From NCBI GenBank assembly GCA_024635465.1, contig JAGXIS010000171.1:1-6422 (forward strand): 6,422 bases of DNA, read 5' to 3'. Each line of letters opens with the position of its first letter. Within the stretch, counting starts at the first letter, position 1. Of the stretch, positions 1-6,422 are shown piece after piece. The notes beneath the pieces were generated by a model. That model saw only the letters and a program-made list of their open reading frames with translations. It was not told where the DNA came from and ran no database searches. This DNA is from Bacteroidota bacterium (GTDB taxonomy: Bacteria; Bacteroidota; Rhodothermia; Balneolales; Balneolaceae). The position numbers and the translations under genes were made by a program.

Positions 1-2731
1 CTGCAAGAGTGTGGTTGTTACCATCCGGCAGTGGAAAGATTCCCGGAATACCGATTCTGCTCCAACCAAGGTTTTCATAAGATGCACGACTGTGATTGAA
101 AAGTTCATTACCGTATGTAAACTGAAACATTACATTCAGGTCAAATCCTTTGTAGGTTAAGGTGTTTGCCCATCCGCCAAAGAAGTCGGGTTGTGCATTA
201 CCCACCGTTCTTCTATCGCCGGAATCGATAATTCCATCCCCATTTTCATCAATCCAAAGCATGTTTCCGGTTGCCGGATCTACTCCTTCATGATCGATCA
301 GATGAAATGTGCCCATTGGCTGTCCTTCGGAAAGAATGTGAGAATCGTTAAGGATTTGATCGTCAACAACGAGTTCAAGCACTTCATTTTGGATGAAGGA
401 GATATTAAAGCTTGAAGTCCATGATAGATCACGCCCGGATAAGATGGCTCCTCGAATGTCAAATTCGAAACCTTTATTCTCAACCTTTCCAACGTTTTCC
501 GTAACACTGGAGAATCCGGAGATACCGGGAATGAGTCTGTTTAGGAGGAGGTCCTCAGTTGTTTTAATGAAGTAATCCGCGCTAATGTTTAAGCGGTCTT
601 CAAAAAGGCCGATGTCGACACCTACATCTAACTGTTTTGTGCTTTCCCATGTTAGGTCAGCATTGCTCAACTGTGTAGCAACCAATGTTGGCGTGGATCT
701 ATAGTCTGAAACGCCAAAAAGTCCTCGGGAAGCAAAGTTACCAATCCCTTCCTGATTTCCGGTTATACCGAAACTGACTCTTGGTTTCAACTCAGAAAAG
801 ATTTGTTGATTCTCCATGAAACTTTCATTGGTCATTCTCCAGGCAATAGAACCGGATGGAAAGAATCCATAGCGGAAGTTATCACCAAATCGAGAGGACC
901 CGTCAAGCCGACCTGTTGTCGTAAAAAGGTACCTATTATCATAAGAGTAATTACCACGGAAGTAATAGGATGCGAGTCCCCAGCCTGATCCTGATGTAGA
1001 AGCAGAAGTTACCTGCGAAGCTACACTTAACTTGGTAAATTGATCACTCGGAAAACCCTGAGCATTGATTGAAGAGAAGTTTCGGCTTGAAGATTGAAAG
1101 GAAGTACCAACCAGTGCATTCACACTGTGTTTTTCGCCAATGGTATTCACATAGGAGAGATAATTTTCAATTAACCATGTGAAATCCTGAGTCGTGAAGT
1201 AACTTCCAAATCCGTTACTTTGGGAATTTTGCGACTCCCTTGAGATGATCGGAGTGTACGCTTCATCGTCCAAATTTGTATAATCGATCGACAATGATGA
1301 CCTGAATGAGAGTTCATCTGTGATCGATGCATTTCCAAAAATGGTACCTAGACCACGAACAGTTCGAGTGAATCGTGAGTACTCATTGGCAATAAGTACC
1401 GGATTATCAAGCATCCACCATCCAAAATATGCAAATGGATCAGCATATGAATCGTCCTCCTCATAAACCGGCATCAAAGGGTCACCAGCCAATGCATTAA
1501 TAACAACACCATAAAGGGAGTTATCATTAATTGTTCTGTCCTGAATGGTTCTGTTAAGCGTGATATTGGCACCAAAATCGAGCCAATTAGTCACCTCAGT
1601 ATCCAGGTTTACACGGCCACTGATCCGTTCAAACCCGGTACCAATCTGTACACCTTCCTGATCATAATACCCCAAAGATGTAAAGTATCGCGTTTGATCC
1701 GATCCACCGGATGCCGTTAACTCGTAGTTGGAAAGTGCAGATGTTCTAAAAATTTCGTCATACCAACGGGTATTTTGAATGTCCGGGTCGTTTGGATCGT
1801 AACCCCAGATATCAGAAACGTGAGTGTCTGTGTAGTTTGTTCCAAGATCCCTGTTATCTTGAATGGCTGCGTCATTCATCATACCCAAAAATTCATGAGA
1901 GCTCATCATATCCACTTCATTGGTAATATCCTGGAAGCCGGTGTACATGTTGAATCCGATTTTGGATGTTCCCGCTTCACCACGTTTAGTCGTGATCAAA
2001 ACCACTCCATTTGCACCTCTTGAACCATAGATCGCGGTCGCAGAGGCATCTTTTAGAATTTCAATGGATGCGATATCATTTGGGTTCAGATCTGCAAGTG
2101 AGTTCGTTGACTGTCCACCGGAGAATAGACCGGATAGGTCTTCAGCGATAATAGGTACGCCATCGATGACATAGAGAGGCTCACTACTTGCGGAGAGAGA
2201 CGTTTGTCCACGGATATTGATGGTAATGCCGGCCCCAGGAGTACCGGATGGACTGCTTACAAAAACACCGGAAGCCCGACCCTGAAGGGCAGCGTCTAAA
2301 CTGGCAACCGGTTGATTTTCAATTTCGTCTGCAGAAATGCTGGCAATAGAACCGGTTAGGTCACTTCTGGTTTGAACACCATATCCAACCACAACCACTT
2401 CACTCATTAACTGCTGATCTACCTGAAGTACAACATTAATTTCGGTTCTGTCACCAACAAGAATTTCTTGTGTTTGGTAACCAATAAAAGAGAAGAGCAG
2501 AACATCATCCGGAGATGCGCTGATGGAATAAAATCCATCAATGTCTGTCACAGTACCTTGGTCGGGAAGTTCAGCCACTCTCACAGTTGCACCGCCTAAG
2601 GGCTCGCCGGAAGCTACCGTTACTGTACCGGTCACTTCTCTCTCTTGCGCTAATGCGTCCATAGATATAAATGGAAGCATCAAAAAGAGAAAAAGACAGG
2701 ACTTAATCGTGTGTATCAATTTAGATCTCAT
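1..2731 (-). CDS. SusC/RagA-family TonB-linked outer membrane transporter (C-terminus cut by window edge)
   Basis: The frame is open for 910 codons from the ATG at 2731 to the left edge. Family members usually have about 1000-1100 residues, so roughly the last 100 or more are missing. Residues 1-28 form a signal peptide: basic n-region (MRSK), hydrophobic core (CLFLFLML), and cleavage probably after ALA before QE. Residues ~31-105 are a carboxypeptidase-regulatory-like beta domain (VTGTV, then GTVTDIDGFYSI). A TonB-box-like SEVVVVGYG follows at 110-118. The plug domain at ~120-251 carries LQGRASGV, INIRG, LYVIDGVP (186-193), and IEILKDASATAIYGSRGANG (223-242). The rest is beta-barrel with many aromatic/polar strands, plus an acidic D828-x-N-G-D-G loop common in the family. 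No STN signalling domain is seen. The protein should form the outer membrane barrel of a SusCD importer powered by TonB-ExbBD; the substrate cannot be predicted. SusD is expected just beyond the left edge. M1 is chosen because it supplies the complete signal peptide; M18 and M24 would destroy it. There is no Shine-Dalgarno sequence, as is usual in Bacteroidota. Confidence 0.96.
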   Translation of the reverse strand, partial: MRSKLIHTIKSCLFLFLMLPFISMDALAQEREVTGTVTVASGEPLGGATVRVAELPDQGTVTDIDGFYSISASPDDVLLFSFIGYQTQEILVGDRTEINVVLQVDQQLMSEVVVVGYGVQTRSDLTGSIASISADEIENQPVASLDAALQGRASGVFVSSPSGTPGAGITINIRGQTSLSASSEPLYVIDGVPIIAEDLSGLFSGGQSTNSLADLNPNDIASIEILKDASATAIYGSRGANGVVLITTKRGEAGTSKIGFNMYTGFQDITNEVDMMSSHEFLGMMNDAAIQDNRDLGTNYTDTHVSDIWGYDPNDPDIQNTRWYDEIFRTSALSNYELTASGGSDQTRYFTSLGYYDQEGVQIGTGFERISGRVNLDTEVTNWLDFGANITLNRTIQDRTINDNSLYGVVINALAGDPLMPVYEEDDSYADPFAYFGWWMLDNPVLIANEYSRFTRTVRGLGTIFGNASITDELSFRSSLSIDYTNLDDEAYTPIISRESQNSQSNGFGSYFTTQDFTWLIENYLSYVNTIGEKHSVNALVGTSFQSSSRNFSSINAQGFPSDQFTKLSVASQVTSASTSGSGWGLASYYFRGNYSYDNRYLFTTTGRLDGSSRFGDNFRYGFFPSGSIAWRMTNESFMENQQIFSELKPRVSFGITGNQEGIGNFASRGLFGVSDYRSTPTLVATQLSNADLTWESTKQLDVGVDIGLFEDRLNISADYFIKTTEDLLLNRLIPGISGFSSVTENVGKVENKGFEFDIRGAILSGRDLSWTSSFNISFIQNEVLELVVDDQILNDSHILSEGQPMGTFHLIDHEGVDPATGNMLWIDENGDGIIDSGDRRTVGNAQPDFFGGWANTLTYKGFDLNVMFQFTYGNELFNHSRASYENLGWSRIGIPGIFPLPDGNNHTLA

Positions 2732-2766
2732 AGTTTATGAGTTTTGTTTGAGTTTAAATTCAATAA

Positions 2767-2788
2767 TTGTTCCAATGGGGGGAACCAA
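2767..2788 (-). terminator. weak hairpin between argH and the SusC gene, possible terminator
   Basis: About 35 nt after the argH stop codon, the minus-strand transcript can pair GTTCC with GGAAC around a 7-base loop (CCCCATT). A TTG/CAA extension is possible through a bulge. The sequence after it is AT-rich (AATTATTGAATTT) but is not a true U-tract. It could slow or end arg transcription before the SusC gene, but the stem is short and the call is tentative. Confidence 0.25.
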
Positions 2789-2822
2789 TCTCCATCCTGC
2801 AATACCAACAATATACTCTTCC

Positions 2823-4127
2823 CTACCCGCTTTCCAACTGCTCTCTCAATTTCTCAAGCCCCGGATTACCCGGCGACCCCAATTGAGTATAATGACTTTT
2901 TAATATGTCCCAATCGGCAATAACCATACTGTCAGGATTTTCTTTCATATATATATATGCTTCTCTGAATGAGATTCCTTTCTCTTTTACCAATTTATTA
3001 GCCGATTCAGCAGCGAATATCTCAGAAGAGCACGCTTTTTGGAGATTTTCCGGAAGTGGAGTGAGATTTTTGATCAACAAAATAGCAGCCTCCAGCATCT
3101 CCTCACAATTTTCCAGTGATCGGATCACAGGTTCCTTGGTCAGTTGAAAATCTCTGTGATATCCGCTACCAAGATTATGAACCAACATCTGAAGTGTAGT
3201 TGCATCACCTGCGATCTCTGCATTTCTTCCTCTCAAAAGCTCAGCAAGATCCGGATTCTTTTTTTGTGGCATGATGGATGACCCGGTGCAGATTTCAGAA
3301 CCCATATCAAAAAATGAGTACGCTTCTCCGGTAAATAGAATAACATCGGATGCAAATCGATTCAGGATGGATGTTATCCCCTGAATATATTGGACAATCT
3401 GTAACTCAACCCATCCTCTGGAGAGCTGTGCTGTTGTGGAACAGATGATAGGCGATCCAAAACCCAACTCTGCAGTCTCAAAATCCCGATCGATCGGGAA
3501 TGTTGTGCCAAATCCGGCAGCAGTGCCTAGTGGAGATCGATCAATTAATGATCGAATACCGGAAGAGGCTTCTTTCTGCATGATCATCATCTCAACAAAA
3601 CTGCCTGCCCACAAACCAACACTACTCAGCATCGCTTTTCTCGTATGAGTAAATCCGGGCATCGGCAGATCTTTATGATCATCGGCAAAATCGAGTAATA
3701 TGTCAGCCGTTTGATGTAATAGGCGAAGAATACCTGACACTTTTTCCTTTTCATATAGCCTGAGAGCAGTCAATACCTGATCGTTTCTGGATCTGCCTGT
3801 ATGAATTTTTTTCCCCAAATCACCCAGTTTTTGGGTCAGGTGATTTTCAATGACGGTATGCATATCCTCATCCTCAACACGTATCGTAAAGTCACCACTC
3901 TTCCAGAGATCACGAATTTCCTCCAAAGTTTTTTTCAGTTTCTGAAACTCTTTATCTGTAAGGATTCCGGCATTCATCAAAGCGTGAGCATGAACCTCAG
4001 ACGCATCCAAATCATAGGGTACCAACACCTGGTCAAGGATGTAATCCTTGCCCACCGTGAAAGACTCCATCTTCTTTTTCGCATCGCTTTGATGCCCGTT
4101 TTGATCACTTTCCCAAAGTTTAGTCAT
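2823..4127 (-). CDS. argH: argininosuccinate lyase
   Basis: The protein (434 aa; family about 430-460) catalyses the last arginine step, splitting argininosuccinate into arginine and fumarate. It belongs to the fumarase/aspartase superfamily and should act as a cytosolic homotetramer. Visible motifs are the N-terminal KLWE, FTVGKDYILD (23-32), the acidic EDEDMHTVIE (85-94), HTGRSRNDQV (109-118), MPGFTH (156-161, His161 being the conserved active-site histidine), and the superfamily signature GSSIMPQKKNPD (282-293) with the catalytic serine loop. SGYHRD then LTKEP replaces the AYNRD-QEDKEP segment of proteobacterial enzymes; from memory this form is typical of Bacteroidota ArgH. M1 is the start because KLW near the N-terminus matches the family, whereas M20 would lose it. 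The gene lies 173 nt after argG and an octamer repeat array fills its leader up to 4 nt from the ATG, leaving no Shine-Dalgarno. A (AT)6 run at 2947-2958 lies inside the coding region. Confidence 0.97.
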   Translation of the reverse strand: MTKLWESDQNGHQSDAKKKMESFTVGKDYILDQVLVPYDLDASEVHAHALMNAGILTDKEFQKLKKTLEEIRDLWKSGDFTIRVEDEDMHTVIENHLTQKLGDLGKKIHTGRSRNDQVLTALRLYEKEKVSGILRLLHQTADILLDFADDHKDLPMPGFTHTRKAMLSSVGLWAGSFVEMMIMQKEASSGIRSLIDRSPLGTAAGFGTTFPIDRDFETAELGFGSPIICSTTAQLSRGWVELQIVQYIQGITSILNRFASDVILFTGEAYSFFDMGSEICTGSSIMPQKKNPDLAELLRGRNAEIAGDATTLQMLVHNLGSGYHRDFQLTKEPVIRSLENCEEMLEAAILLIKNLTPLPENLQKACSSEIFAAESANKLVKEKGISFREAYIYMKENPDSMVIADWDILKSHYTQLGSPGNPGLEKLREQLESG

Positions 4128-4131
4128 TCTA

Positions 4132-4187
4132 AAGTGTTAAAGTGTTAAAGTGTTGAAGTGTTGAAGTGTTGAAGTGTTAAAGTGTTT
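4132..4187. repeat. tandem octamer array, seven copies of AAGTGTTR
   Basis: Seven uninterrupted 8-bp units read on the plus strand as AAGTGTTA, AAGTGTTA, AAGTGTTG (three times), AAGTGTTA and AAGTGTTT. Only the eighth base varies. In the minus-strand transcript the array reads as repeated AACACUUY directly before the argH start codon, separated from it by 4 nt. Such short uniform units can gain or lose copies by replication slippage. Its function is unknown. Confidence 0.95.
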
Positions 4188-4286
4188 AGGTTTCACTACC
4201 GAAAATATCAATGCATAAAAATCTCTAATGGATTAAGGGTTAGATATTAGTGCAAAAAACTTAAACACGTTAACACTTTAACACAT
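4166..4286 (-). promoter_or_regulatory. possible long-stem hairpin in the argG-argH spacer
   Basis: The octamer array and its inverted partner can form an imperfect stem of about 22 bp in the minus-strand transcript. Other registers pair the partner with the argH-proximal units instead, which would involve the argH initiation region. This could act as an RNA stability or translation-control element between argG and argH. I saw no convincing Bacteroidota promoter (TTG with TAnnTTTG) or ArgR box in the loop. A regulatory role is inference only. Confidence 0.35.
4263..4286. repeat. inverted, degenerate partner of the octamer array
   Basis: Three 8-bp units in the opposite orientation read AAACACGT, TAACACTT and TAACACAT on the plus strand; TAACACTT is the exact reverse complement of AAGTGTTA. 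This lies 14 nt after the argG stop codon. Aligned by eye, about 20 of 22 bases could pair with the array end nearest argG (around 4166-4187), closing a loop of about 75 nt. Confidence 0.85.
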
Positions 4287-4300
4287 TTCTACTAGTCCAG

Positions 4301-5581
4301 TTACTTTTCCTGAATAACACCTTTCTTCCCAACAGTCTGTTTCAGCTGATAGGCCGTTTTTTGCGGTAAATTCCAAAGTTCGATGAACCCTGCAGAGGCG
4401 TTCTGATTAAAAGCAGCGGATTTATTGAATGTAGCCAGATTCTCATCAAAAAGAGAGTATGGAGATGTAAGTGCAACAATCTCACAATTTCCTTTGTAGA
4501 GCCGGACAGTCACTTCTCCGGTCACTTTTTTATTTTGCTCATTAATGTAAGCCCTGATGTTATCCATCACAGGCTCAAAATATTTAGCGCCATAGATCAG
4601 ATAGGCCCATTTTTGATCCATCAACGTTTTCAGTTCATTCTCCTCCCGGGTCGATACCAGCTGTTCCAGGTTTTTATGGGATTGAATCAGTATGTGTGCA
4701 GCTGGATTTTCATAAACCCCCCTTACTTTCAACCCAACAATTCTATCCTCAATCAGATGAAAATAGCCGACACCATGTTTTCCCCCGATATCATTCAGAA
4801 GAAGAATCAGATCCTTTTTGTCATAAGGAATGCCATTCAAACTAACCGGCTCCCCCTTTTCAAAGCCAATTTTCACCAACTCCTCTTCATCGGGTGCTTG
4901 TTGTGGTGTATTACACCATTTTAGGATGTTCTCTAGCGGTGGAATCAACTCAGGATTCTCAATTTCTCCCCCCTCACCGGTATTGGCCCACATATTTTCA
5001 TCGTAGGAGTATGGACTTTTTTTCGTCTGCTCGACCGGAATTCCATTCTGAATGGCATATGCAATTTCTTCCTCCCTGCCCATGCCCCACTCTCTGACCG
5101 GGGCAATCGTCTTCAGTGCCGGGTTCAATGTTGTGATGTAACTTTCGAATCGAACCTGATCATTCCCTTTTCCCGTGCAGCCATGTGCAATCACTTCACA
5201 CCCGAATTCCGATGCAAACTGAACGGCCAGCTTGGAGATCATTACTCTCCCCAGCGGACAACCGAGCGCATATCCGCCCTGATAATCTGCATTTGCTTTT
5301 ACAGCTTCTGCACAAAGCTCCGCAAAATCGTCTTTTGCATCATAAATGATCGCATCTTTTGCACCCAGCTTAATGGCTTTTTGTTTGATCTCTTCCAGAT
5401 TGTCGGCTGTCTGACCAATATTAATGGTCAAAGCGATCACATCACAATCATATTCCTCCTGTATCCATTTCAACATGACGCTGGTGTCGAGTCCACCCGA
5501 ATAGAGGAGCAGGCATGTATTAAAGGTTCCTTTTTCGGCTTCGTGTGAGGCTACTTTTTTGTATGTCGTTTGGTTTTCCAT
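4301..5581 (-). CDS. argG: argininosuccinate synthase
   Basis: The enzyme joins citrulline and aspartate, using ATP, to make argininosuccinate in the cytosol. The protein has 426 aa, slightly longer than the common 395-410 because of an N-terminal extension of about 18 residues. Motifs are the ATP pyrophosphatase loop YSGGLDTS (27-34), NIGQ (54-57), HGCTGKGNDQVRFE (133-146; aspartate- and citrulline-binding), SPYSYDENMW (189-198), GEGGEIENP (202-210), and GKHGVGYFHLIEDRIVGLKVRG (in 267-288) followed by Y290; E278 and Y290 correspond to human E270 and Y282, which contact citrulline. It is odd that the segment after Y104 reads ALGCPLGR rather than the usual type-1 form with ARPL, so P109 sits where human Ser92 contacts citrulline. 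The E. coli enzyme has TTPLGR here. The next in-frame Met is M36, after the ATP loop, so the ATG at 5581 is the only sensible ATG start. There is no Shine-Dalgarno, only an A-rich leader. It lies 72 nt after argF and is probably in the same operon. Confidence 0.97.
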   Translation of the reverse strand: MENQTTYKKVASHEAEKGTFNTCLLLYSGGLDTSVMLKWIQEEYDCDVIALTINIGQTADNLEEIKQKAIKLGAKDAIIYDAKDDFAELCAEAVKANADYQGGYALGCPLGRVMISKLAVQFASEFGCEVIAHGCTGKGNDQVRFESYITTLNPALKTIAPVREWGMGREEEIAYAIQNGIPVEQTKKSPYSYDENMWANTGEGGEIENPELIPPLENILKWCNTPQQAPDEEELVKIGFEKGEPVSLNGIPYDKKDLILLLNDIGGKHGVGYFHLIEDRIVGLKVRGVYENPAAHILIQSHKNLEQLVSTREENELKTLMDQKWAYLIYGAKYFEPVMDNIRAYINEQNKKVTGEVTVRLYKGNCEIVALTSPYSLFDENLATFNKSAAFNQNASAGFIELWNLPQKTAYQLKQTVGKKGVIQEK

Positions 5582-5653
5582 TGGTTTATCTGTTCGATTC
5601 TGAAATTGTAAGTTGATTTAATGTGTCTGTATTGAGACTGTTTTAATGATCGA

Positions 5654-6422
5654 TTAAGGCGAGACAGAGCTCATCTTCATCGTTGACGGGTTATGTTTCT
5701 TTTGTGGACTCTTTGGATGATCTCCGGTAAGCAGAGTTGTAAAAACTCCTTTTGAGACGACCATTCTGTTTTTAGCCTGTTGGTAGATCCAGGAGTTTTT
5801 ATGATCTATCACGGGATCTGTCACTTCAATGCCCCTGTGCGCCGGTAGGCAGTGCATAAACCCTGTATGCGATTTGGCGTGTGAAAACAGCTTTTCATTT
5901 ACCTGATAAGGTTGAAAATGTCTGATTTTCTCTTCGAAAAGATGTTCTTCACCCATTGAAATGAATGTGTCAGTATAAATGACATCACTATTTTTAACGG
6001 CTTCAATGGGATCCGTAGTAGCGAAGAAGGTTCCTCCATGCTCTACAGTAAGCAGTTTAAAATAGTTAGTTTTATCATCATCCCAGGAGTACTCCTCAGG
6101 TCCGGCAAATGTTACGCTATGACCTAAAAGAAGTGCAACTTCAATCAGAGAGAAAGCAACATTATTTGCATCACCGACAAAAGATATTGTAACGGGTTTA
6201 TCCTCCCCGAACTTCTGTTGAATTGTCAACATATCGGCAAGTGCCTGCATCGGGTGATGATTATTGCTGAGGGCATTTACGATAGGTACGGTACCATACT
6301 CTTTCATTTTTTCCAGCGTGTTGTGAGAGTAAACCCTTGCAAAAATGGCGTCACACCACTGTGAGACATTCATCATAGCATCATAAAGTGATTCTCGACA
6401 GGTAAAAGGAACAGCTTTTCCA
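5654..6422 (-). CDS. argF: ornithine carbamoyltransferase (N-terminus cut by window edge)
   Basis: The enzyme makes citrulline from ornithine and carbamoyl phosphate in the cytosol. The frame stays open to the right edge, giving 255 residues; the in-frame ATG at 6376 is internal. About 60-75 N-terminal residues, including the STRTR carbamoyl-phosphate loop, lie outside the window. In visible numbering: RESLYDA (9-15), HPMQALAD (56-63; carbamoyl-phosphate and dimer-domain motif), VGDANNV (82-88), DTFISMG (151-157; the SMG ornithine loop), FMHCLPAHRG (188-197; catalytic cysteine), and NR at 218-219 in the ArgF C-terminal helix, in an AKNRM context where AENR is usual. GDANN plus SMG indicates ornithine rather than N-acetyl- or N-succinylornithine as substrate, since those enzymes carry different loops. 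The C-terminus ends in a Lys/Ser/Pro-rich tail of about 20 residues (from DHPKSPQKK) beyond the family core. Next comes argG, the following pathway step. Confidence 0.95.
   Translation of the reverse strand, partial: GKAVPFTCRESLYDAMMNVSQWCDAIFARVYSHNTLEKMKEYGTVPIVNALSNNHHPMQALADMLTIQQKFGEDKPVTISFVGDANNVAFSLIEVALLLGHSVTFAGPEEYSWDDDKTNYFKLLTVEHGGTFFATTDPIEAVKNSDVIYTDTFISMGEEHLFEEKIRHFQPYQVNEKLFSHAKSHTGFMHCLPAHRGIEVTDPVIDHKNSWIYQQAKNRMVVSKGVFTTLLTGDHPKSPQKKHNPSTMKMSSVSP

Noticed and set aside
212..250. Calcium-binding EF-hand-like loop (D-x-N-G-D-G) in the SusC protein as a special feature
   Set aside because: Acidic NGDG loops at this place are common in SusC-family barrels, so it is not distinctive.
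2541..2903. Plus-strand open frame of 120 codons
   Set aside because: It overlaps the start of the SusC gene, the spacer and the end of argH on the other strand. Its translation shows no recognisable domain, and the minus-strand frames carry clear family motifs.
2947..2958. (AT)6 run in argH as a phase-variation tract
   Set aside because: It is short, encodes the normal AYIYM segment of ArgH, and lies near the C-terminus of a biosynthetic gene, where switching is unlikely.
3801..4148. Plus-strand open frame of 115 codons opposite the start of argH, running into the repeat array
   Set aside because: It is antisense to well-conserved ArgH motifs, has no recognisable protein features, and its end lies in the octamer repeat.
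4132..4187. CRISPR array
   Set aside because: The units are 8 bp and directly adjacent, with no spacers, so this is a simple tandem repeat.
4188..4262. Promoter or ArgR operator in the argG-argH spacer
   Set aside because: TATTTTCG on the minus strand is near the Bacteroidota -7 consensus, but no well-spaced TTG precedes it. The ATGCAT palindrome matches only part of an ArgR box.
4535..5548. Three plus-strand open frames (4535-4924, 4894-5097, 5183-5548) opposite argG
   Set aside because: All lie within the conserved ArgG coding sequence and show no family resemblance or coherent gene structure.

Overview
The window is a chromosomal segment from a member of the Bacteroidota or a close relative (Balneolota/Rhodothermota-like). 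The evidence is a SusC/RagA-family TonB-dependent outer membrane transporter, an argininosuccinate lyase with the Bacteroidota-style 'SGYHRD' active-site segment, moderately AT-rich sequence, and start codons without Shine-Dalgarno sequences. All four real genes lie on the minus strand, so transcription runs from right to left. Nothing convincing is encoded on the plus strand.

Layout in transcription order: (1) argF, ornithine carbamoyltransferase, at 6422-5654, whose N-terminus is cut by the window edge. (2) argG, argininosuccinate synthase, at 5581-4301, 72 nt after argF. (3) A 173-nt spacer with an 8-bp tandem repeat array and an inverted partner. (4) argH, argininosuccinate lyase, at 4127-2823. 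(5) A 91-nt spacer with a weak hairpin. (6) A SusC-like receptor gene from 2731 to the left edge, with its C-terminus outside the window.

The three arg genes encode the last three steps of arginine synthesis in reaction order: ornithine + carbamoyl phosphate -> citrulline -> argininosuccinate -> arginine + fumarate. The carbamoyltransferase has the canonical ornithine-type motifs, not those of the N-acetyl- or N-succinylornithine enzymes known from many Bacteroidota. The SusC gene probably starts a separate SusC/SusD nutrient-uptake unit, with susD expected beyond the left edge. Whether it is co-transcribed with argH cannot be told from sequence.

No clearly new system is present. The most unusual items are the argG-argH spacer, where seven octamer repeats fill the ribosome-binding region of argH and can pair with an inverted copy just after argG, and the ArgG sequence, which combines a type-1 framework with an E. 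coli-like 'PLGR' segment at a citrulline-contact position.
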